Of a DNA stretch of 64,000 nt, positions 57,123-64,000 are shown in pieces. Where the stretch lies: the NCBI GenBank assembly GCA_022478985.1, contig JAKSZP010015908.1:62001-126000 (forward strand), written 5' to 3'. The DNA is from Massospora cicadina (Eukaryota > Entomophthoromycota > Entomophthoromycetes > Entomophthorales > Entomophthoraceae). Below the pieces are notes generated by a model. It was given only the letters and a program-made list of their open reading frames with translations. It was not told the DNA's origin and did no database searches. How positions within the stretch are numbered: position 1 is the first letter of the stretch; the number at the start of each line of letters is the position of its first letter. The translations under genes were made by a program, and so were the position numbers.

Positions 57123-57413
57123 TGCCCATGATACCGTGGCCGGCTCTTTATCATATGTTTCCCATAATGATTTATACTGTAAATTTCCTAGAGAGCTATG
57201 TCAATGGGTTTTTGCGGCCATCATGCTCCTGTGGAAATATTGCCCCCACGGCTGTGTCAAAGGCATCACATGCTACTATAAAATGGTTTATCTTCATTGG
57301 CATGTCTCAAAGCTGGTGCCAAATGAAACCTCTTTGATGGCTTCAAAGGCCACTGGTTTATTGGCAATCCAGATGAATGGTGCGTTTTTGCTACTAGTGG
57401 GTGAGGGGTGTGG

Positions 57414-58309
57414 CTAGTTCCGAGATTGCAGGGTTAATTTTTTTAACAAATTGATGGATCCCAGAAAGCTGCAGAACTGCTTATGGGTAGTGGGCTTTGC
57501 CCACGTTTTTATTGCTTCCAGTTTGGAGGGAGCAAGACGTGACCATTTTTGAGTATCACATTCTAAAGAAATGCACTTTGTCTTTAAAAATTCACATTTT
57601 GGCAGCTTCACATGCAGTCCTTGCTGCAACGCAGCCTCTACTGCCACCAAATCCTTCTCGTGCTGTTTTGGTGTTGGGGAATAGATCAGGATGTCATCAA
57701 TATACACCAGGGCATGTAAGGAGGAGGTCGCCTAACATGTGGTCATAACACTCTGGAAAAAGCAGGTGCATTTTTAGCTTAAACAGCATGACCTAAACTG
57801 GAATATGTCATGGTATATGCGGATAGCTGTCAGCCGCTCTTGGCCCTGATTTACTTGTACTTGGTGTAAGGCTTTACTAAGTCTAATTTGGAAAAGACTT
57901 TTGACTCAGAAATTGATTATGAGATTACAGCCTTGAGTGGGAGATGTTACAGATCTGGCACTGTGACGTTGAGTGGCCATAATCTACACAAGGTTGCAAG
58001 GTGCCATCAGATTTGGGCGAATACCATTGGGGATGACACTGGCGAGGTCTTTTTTCTTAACTATCCTTTGGCCATCATATCATCGATCCAAATTTTCAAT
58101 GAATGATCCTCAGCGGCAGTATATGTATAGAGTGGGCAGTAGATCTTAATGAGAGGTACCGTGAGGTGGAATTCAATGTAAAGCTCTGAGTAGGGTGGCA
58201 AGCGGTTCTCCTTTTCCACATCAAAGAAACCTTTGTATTGTTCTAATATTGAGGGCATTGTGGGTAGATCAGCTACCTCACTAAAGGTGGAGTATTCCAT
58301 TATGGCCAC
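57414..58309 (-). pseudogene. Gypsy-C reverse transcriptase
   Basis: The frame 58309-58061 includes LPPYSELYIEFHLTVPLIKI and CPLYTYTAAEDHSLKIWIDD, the start of RT (LPPHRPYDH....GPIY-type). The frame 57707-57414 begins MYIDDILIYSPTPKQHEKDL with the catalytic YIDD intact. VKLPKCEFLKTKC and QFCSFLGSINLLKKL follow. The middle part is broken. It belongs to a different gypsy lineage from A, B and D (YIDDILIYS versus YLDDINVFS). Confidence 0.87.
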
Positions 58310-58549
58310 CAGAGAATTTTTTTTTTGCCAACGTGGGGAGCAGAGAAAACTTTGACAGAGTGATATTATGTTAAAAAGGAGAGCATATCTCGCTCAAGTT
58401 TTATGCTGAAAAACTGTCGTCACCACCATCCTACCCCCAGGGTTATAGGTAGAGTAGGTCCATAATCTCTGAGAAATTGTTATGAAATTCATGTTTATGG
58501 GCCAAGAAGTGTAGAATCTCGCATAGAGGCAGGGTGACCATTGGTATCT

Positions 58550-58760
58550 TAGAGGCCCCGTGATGGGCGCCACTGTGGTAGCTACCAGGTCTAATGCTTA
58601 TTCCATTTTATTATTGGTAAAGTTTCTTGACGCTCCTATGTCAAACAGTGCATTCATCAACGCCCATCTAGAACAAACTGTAATGTCCGCATCAAATAAG
58701 AAATAAGCATGATTGATTTTTTAAGCAGTATAAGACACATACTCCTGTAGTGGTGGTTGC
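58550..58760 (-). pseudogene. Gypsy-C protease
   Basis: The minus strand reads ALMNALFDIGASRNFTNNKM near 58680-58625. DIGA stands for the usual DSGA active site, with the Asp kept, and the ASRNF context is typical of chromoviruses. Stops lie close by. Confidence 0.7.
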
Positions 58761-60106
58761 AATAGTGGAATAATTCAGTGATTAGTTAATAAATTTGGAA
58801 GGCATTGCTGCAGCCCAATCATATGAGAGTCGGGCTGATGTGATGTCTGATGAATTTATCAGTGAGAGTATGTGAGGAGTTCTTTAATTATGAGATTATG
58901 ATGATAATCCTCCTCAACTTGTTCCATTGTTTCCAAATGACAGGGGAACAGTGTGGGGCCTAGTGATTCACTGGTATGAATATGGTTCCTGGGGCTCTGT
59001 CTAATACATCACCAACTAGTTTCATGAGCCTAAGTCCATGTGGGCTGCCCTAAATTACTATAATCCCTGAAACCTCCAGATGCTGGTTGGCTGATTCTTG
59101 TGATAAGAGAATGGGCTGGTCGTGTTGCGTGGTATCAATATAGTGTTCTAGGAATGAATTACCCGAGGCTAATATCTCATAACCTCTCCAGCCCAAACCA
59201 TTGGAGGGATGTAAGGAGCGAGGGCCAAAATCTCTGGAACATGAGAGGAGACGCCTTTCTGATCAGATTCCGCCGGACTGGTGTTGGATGCTTAACCATT
59301 ATTGGACGTGGTTATATATTTATTTCATTGCTTAGATTTACCTCATTGTCAAACATTACAATAATCTGTTTAAATGAGCGGATGGTGTTGGTTTGATATA
59401 CCAGATGTGTGTGATAAGGTAATTGATTTTTATTGGTTGGATTCCAGGGCGTTCCTCAATCAACTGAGCCAGTTTGTACGCCCCTTCTAAGTTTTGGGGT
59501 CCATTGTACATAGCCATGTGAAATCCTGCTCCTTAGTTGTGAGAAGCTCAGAATGCATCAATGACAGTGTCCGCTGGTGGTTGGAGGAACTCTTATAGTT
59601 GATGGAAGGCCTTAATATGTTCCTCCAAACTCATGGCCAACTCTCATTGTTAAAAAATTTGAACAAGAGTAGCAGCCTTAATGCTGGAGTTGCCACCGTG
59701 GATGAAACAATCATGAAAAGTAATGGAGGTGACTTTTCAGGTGCAAAATTTGGTACAACTGGGTGCGGTCTCAGAAATAAGCTTCGCCCTAAAGGTGTCC
59801 AATAGTGCCAAATAAATTTGGTCATCAGAAGCATTAATGGCTCCATATAAGGTTGCTTGTAATTTGAGCTCTGCAGGGCTCCCAGCATCTGGCGAGCCAC
59901 TTTGTCTGAGGGCATGCAGTGAAACATATCACTGTTACATTGCACGCTTAAGCACTTGAGGGGTTGAATTGGTTGCACTGCACAAATGAGCAGTTCTAGT
60001 TTGATGGCCTTGATCAACGCACTCAATACCAGCAGGTCAGGAGGTTACGCATAAGTCCATATAAGCTTTGTTAATCTGTAAAGAACCCAGGTTCGAAGAT
60101 CCTGAG
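58761..60106 (-). pseudogene. Gypsy-C Gag region
   Basis: The frame 60026-59631 (131 codons) contains MPSDKVARQMLGALQ. Its position upstream of protease and RT makes Gag the natural reading, but I see no complete zinc knuckle. The 59600-58760 part has only short frames. The start is cut off by Gypsy-F at 60107. Confidence 0.55.
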
Positions 60107-61744
60107 TGTTTTAAATCAGTGATAATCAAGAGATATGCTGAAGAATTTTGCACAAGGTTCAACCCACTTAGCAATTAAGACCAACAATGTGATGATTGTC
60201 ATTATTGAAACAACATATTAAACATCAATAAATATGGAGCACACGCTCCCATAACCCCCTATTAATTAATATAATCAATACAGCGGATCCTTGCTGTTCC
60301 GCTTACTCTAAACTATTAAAAACCTCCTTTTCTCAATGTGAAAATTACTCTAGTGTTGATTATCAGTTGTCAACCCAGTACCCTTTTTACTGCACAGTTT
60401 TGATTTTCTCATGCACTTCATCATGTTGTATAGAATGTATTAATCAATAATAGTATGGAGAATAATTTCTGTAATTGAGTTTGAACTATTATTTGGCTCA
60501 ACGCTTCAGCCAGTACTTCCAATTAAATACTATGTAAGTCATAATCATAGGGATTCATTCCCTATATTCCTGTCCACCCAATCTTCATCAAGATACTCCA
60601 GTGACAGTCTCTTTCAGCCCAACACACAGTCAGCAACTATCCCTGATTGTGGTTCCCTTCATCTCTAGATCCCCGCTCAGATTTTTACTCTTCTCTCTAA
60701 TAGTTTTCAAATATTGCCTTCTGCAATAATATTCTTGAGTGGAACCTCATAATAGAAGCTGATAGTCTAACTATACACCAAATCAACAATATTACTGTAG
60801 ATAATAATGTTTTACTAAATGAGGTTTCTAATGTGTTTTTTATCATAGTAAATCCCAGGGAATTATATAGTAGGGGATTCAGCTGTCTAACCCTCACTTG
60901 ACACCACTTTGATGAAATGGCAGCCGTTGCCATTGAATCACCCTTCCTTGTCTCAGCAGTGATGGTCTTCCCCATCCTGGCTAGGATTCCGTCATTGGAC
61001 ATCCTTGAGACCTCAAACGGAAAGAGTCAGAAAACATGTCCCTAACATTTTCCTCTCAATCCAAGCGAACCAACCATAATTGGCTAGCGACCTGCTTAGG
61101 TAATGGGACTTATTACTATTATGGCAGGTCACTTCACTAACCAATTGACTCACTAGTTGCAGGCGGCATCACTTGCCTCGCAACTTGCTATTCATTCCCA
61201 ATCATTCGGTGATGAAACCTGACCAATCCCAATTGGTACACCTGATAGTTAATCACTATCAGATGCCCCTATTAAGTCGGCTACTCTGCCTGATGAGATG
61301 CTAGGTATTCATCTGGATCGGTTCCCAATGGATATGACCAGGTGAATATCCCAAAATCCATAACGTAGTTCCTCCAAAACTCAGGCCAACCAATTTCTGA
61401 TTCACTTCGCCTTAGGAAATTTTCCCCTAGCAACACCAGGTAATCTAGCAGGCTGGGAATATGGGAAAAATTCCCAACACTCAACCATCTCATCTCGCCT
61501 ATACCATAGCAACTTCAGATGATACCGTTTCCATGGCTTAGTAATTTAATTTCTGTATCTCATTGGTTCCAGCAACTCCTCATTAGTTAATTTCTATGAT
61601 CACCTAGTTTAAGGCGATTTTACAACAACCCAATATCACCTAATCTTGAGGCGCTCAAATAATTAGTACTCATATTAAACTCAGAGGATCCTAAACATTC
61701 TGCCATAATGACTTAGGGCTTAACATCCAATCATAATTGTGACA
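60107..61744 (-). repeat. Gypsy-F 3' LTR, interrupted
   Basis: About 490 bp of LTR-F in two parts (60107-60336 and 61480-61744) around a solo LTR-B. They match the continuous solo LTR-F at 21820-22348 across the junction. Confidence 0.82.
60332..61484 (-). repeat. Solo LTR-B with CTCAA TSD
   Basis: LTR-B at 60337-61479 (1143 bp, minus: starts TGTTGGGAATTTTTCCC at 61479), flanked by CTCAA at 60332-60336 and 61480-61484. LTR-LTR recombination removed the internal part. It shows that the Gypsy-B family moved after Gypsy-F inserted. Confidence 0.95.
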
Positions 61745-62940
61745 TTACCCCCCCTTTGACTGGATGATAAGGCTCCTATTGCTTATAAGCCTGGAGAACT
61801 TCGCATGTACTTGGTTGATGATCTGACTGTCAGGCAAACAGCAAGTTAGAATTAGACCAGCCTGACAGACTAGTTGCTGAAGAATCTGAATGGTAAACCA
61901 GAATGCCAAAAGCACTGCTGCTGGTATGACAGATATGAAACAAGAAAGGAGTTTCGCCAATAACTGCTGGTGAGCCAGAATCTCATACAGACACATAAAA
62001 AAACACCAGATGAATATGGCCATTAACCCCAAGGGGTGTGTGAGTGCTGATGGAAAAGGCGGTTTATTTTTCAACATATTAAACTAAATTTAGGGAAAGG
62101 TTTTTAATGAAGAATGAAGAAAGAAAAAGACCAACAATTTTTCAGTGTGATGAGACTGATTAAATAGTAGTCGATTTAGAAGGGAAACAAGCTGGGATTG
62201 GGTTTCACAAGTTTGACCTAACCAGCAAATTATTTGGGGAATTGGGAACAGATAATTTAACTGGGAACTGACATCAAAGAATTTTGTGGCAGGCTGAGTC
62301 ACTGTTGGTTTAACTTGATCACCTGAACCAAGCCTCAACTGCTTTTTTGATGGTTAGTGTGATGGCGTCTGCCCAATGAGCAGCGGGAATCCCCAAGGCC
62401 ACCCATGTAGGGGAAGTCCCAATTGGTTTGGAACAGGTTTGGGATGCCCAACCCGCCTGTGCCCAGTCACTGGGACATTTATTTGGTCAGAAGTGTTGTG
62501 TCAGCTGTAACTCCCAATTTGCCAGAAGGGAGCTTTGAACTATTGTCAATGATGTCCGATGCTACTAACTTCATGTCAGGGATCATCCCCAACAATTTTG
62601 AGAGGGGGTTAATTTTGATGATCGCACTGCTGAGCGAATCAAAACCATTGGCGACTCCAGCCAATAACTTAATCTTCATTTCTCTATGGCTATGCAGATT
62701 CTGACTGTCAGGCTAAATTTCCATTAGTTTTTGAGCAATTGACTTTAATCAGCAATCTTGGCACAGTACTCCATAATCTGTCTAACAAATTCAGCTATGG
62801 TGGATGAAGGTACTGGGGAGGGGTCCATAGAGGGAAGGCTGTTACCCAATGCTCAACTACCATGTGGGTGAGGTCGTCCTGTGTGACGAGGGGCAAGGCC
62901 ACCCTCTTTGAACTTTTTGTTCAGAAATGGAAAGAGTGAC
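61745..62940 (-). pseudogene. Gypsy-F region downstream of integrase with membrane segment
   Basis: Directly after integrase the minus strand has DDLTHMVVEHWVTAF near 62870-62830, related to GDLAHVIDERSVTAF at 1230-1190. It then has the frame 62679-62479 (FDSLSSAIIKINPLSKLLGM), the frame 62338-62090, and the frame 62077-61745, which holds two hydrophobic stretches (GLMAIFIWCFFMCLYEIL and CFISVIPAAVLLAFWFTIQI). This is the position and general make-up of an env-like gene. Frame changes and stops break it, and no signal peptide or cleavage site is identified. Confidence 0.45.
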
Positions 62941-64000
62941 TATCTACGCACAGGGGACGTTCCCCTGGACTTACACCGACTGCTAGCGGGGTTCTTGATA
63001 GTATATGCATCCGTACCTGTCTTCTCAATAACTTCAAATGGCCCAATCCAGATACTGGCCAACTTGTGTTTCTGCCTGAAGCTGTGTTGATTGTGGAATA
63101 GAACCATGTCCCCATTTTTGAACTGCGCTAACCTGCTACGCCATACCTGATCAGCAGCTTGAGTTTAATTCTTGGCTAAACTGAACGAGTATGCTTTAGT
63201 TTGCAAATGTGATTAAAGTGTCAGCAAGAGTCATTAAATAACATTGGGGATCCATTCCACCAGTATCTTCTACACAGGAGTATAGCAGCGCCAGAAGGGC
63301 AGGGTGTTAGCCGTATAGTAATTGAAAGGGACTCTTCCCCATGGCGGAATAATAACTAATACTATAGGCAAAGATGGCGGTGGACAGAAGGGAGCTCCAC
63401 TCTGAGGGTCAATCTGCTACTAATATATGGTTTATGTCCATTAAAGACCCATTGATGCACTTGACCATTCCATTAGACTTGGGGTGGTATGGAGTTGTCA
63501 GAACCCTACATATGGCCATTAGCTCATTAAGCTTTGGAAGGATGAGAAAGTGAAGTTATTACCATTATCAGTAAGGAGGGACTGAGGGCAGCCATGCCGC
63601 TGAATAATGCATTCCATTATGAATTTGGCCAATGTGACAGCCACTAAGTCTTGTATCACCATGGCTTCAACCCACCGGGTTAAGTGGTCAATTGCCACCA
63701 AAATGTACTTGGACTCATTAGCTCCCGTTGTAGAGGGCTCACACCATCTAGGGAAACCGTATGCAAGCAAAGTGTGGCTTCACTAACCATTATGAGGTCT
63801 TTTGATGGAACGGCTTTTCCACTTGGCACTGGTGACAGGAGGAGATATTATCAAGCACATTGAAGTTCATGCTTTCCCAGTGATACCAAGGATGCAATAA
63901 TCCCATTGTCTTGCACACGCCACCATGCTCAATGGCCCTATGTGCGCTCATGATAACAGTTGTGCGGGAAGAGGTCTTAGGATATTCATGGTAGTGTCCC
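62941..64000 (-). pseudogene. Gypsy-F integrase
   Basis: His pair AHRAIEHGGVCKT near 63950-63910 and Cys pair CHQCQVEKPFHQ near 63835-63800. The frame 63770-63519 reads ESKYILVAIDHLTRWVEAM, LAKFIMECIIQRHGCPQS and LLTDNGNNFTF, with the second catalytic Asp intact. The C-terminal domain near 63115-63020 has NGDMVLFHNQHSF and IWIGPFEVIEKTG, the GPY/F motif. The remainder around 63500-63150 is broken. This is close to the Gypsy-D type of integrase. Confidence 0.88.

Larger units (their letters stand above)
42622..60106 (-). mobile_element. Gypsy-C, chromovirus-type Ty3/gypsy, split by Gypsy-B
   Basis: Minus-strand element with Gag near 60030, protease 58650, RT 58309-57414, RNase H 57122-56706, IN zinc domain before 56289, IN core 46699-46080, chromodomain 45936-45748, a further region to about 44040, and the 3' LTR. 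Gypsy-B occupies 46700-56288 inside integrase: SVDFLVNL ends at one edge and TSKGSNGS resumes at the other. Gypsy-F begins at 60107 and removes the 5' end from view. RT and RNase H type (YIDDILIYS, HMDHKSLIYY, RQ.R) are of the Tf1/sushi-like chromovirus kind. Confidence 0.82.
60107..64000 (-). mobile_element. Gypsy-F, Ty3/gypsy element, 5' part outside window
   Basis: Minus-strand element whose 3' LTR is 60107-61744, less a solo LTR-B. A polypurine tract (minus strand GGGGGGTAATG) precedes the LTR start TGTCACAATTATG at 61744. Integrase with a GPF domain occupies 62940-64000, and a further region lies between it and the LTR. The outer end TTTAAAACA at 60107 follows Gypsy-C Gag sequence. RT, RNase H, Gag and the 5' LTR lie beyond 64000. 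Confidence 0.8.

Overview
This window looks like eukaryotic, intergenic, transposon-saturated DNA. I found no convincing host gene, rRNA or tRNA. The repertoire is several families of Ty3/gypsy LTR retrotransposons (one a chromovirus with a chromodomain), an L1/Tx1-like LINE with a nearly readable reverse transcriptase, and short non-autonomous derivatives of both classes. A large, repeat-inflated fungal genome (possibly a rust or an early-diverging lineage) fits best, but nothing here fixes the organism. Almost every reading frame carries stops or frameshifts, so most coding features are given as pseudogenes. Family letters (A-F, LINE-1, LINE-2) are my own labels.

Layout. 1-1447: downstream, membrane-segment-containing region of a truncated gypsy copy (minus). 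3120-22712: Gypsy-D (minus). Its 3' LTR is split first by an ORF1-only 'half-LINE' (R1), which is itself split by a complete Gypsy-A (4471-11574), and again by a 2.7-kb LINE-1 (12436-15133). Its 5' LTR holds a solo LTR-F. 25236-27139: a LINE-2 ORF1-only copy with a 14-bp target-site duplication (TSD). 27154-31700: a decayed gypsy relic (E, plus) split by half-LINE R3. 31700-42205: Gypsy-B2 (minus), carrying a small LTR element with only 193 bp between its LTRs, half-LINE R4, and a LINE-2 fragment, each with a recognisable TSD. 42622-60106: chromovirus Gypsy-C (minus), split inside its integrase by a 9.6-kb Gypsy-B (46700-56288, plus). 60107-64000: Gypsy-F (minus, runs off the window), with a solo LTR-B in its 3' LTR.

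How the parts relate. Gypsy elements encode Gag, protease, reverse transcriptase (RT), RNase H and integrase (IN) in that order, and I locate most of these in A, B, C and D. The three half-LINEs (R1, R3, R4) share their 3' end with the RT-bearing LINE-1, so they were probably mobilised in trans. The small LTR element shares its primer-binding site with Gypsy-B and nearly with Gypsy-D, so it probably also depends on another element.

The least ordinary content is: (i) an antisense reading frame between integrase and 3' LTR of Gypsy-B, present in both copies; (ii) a collagen-like Gly-X-Y run inside the Gypsy-A Gag; (iii) the ORF1-only LINE derivatives; (iv) 21- and 45-bp LINE tail insertions flanked by TSDs; (v) membrane-segment reading frames downstream of integrase in three gypsy copies.
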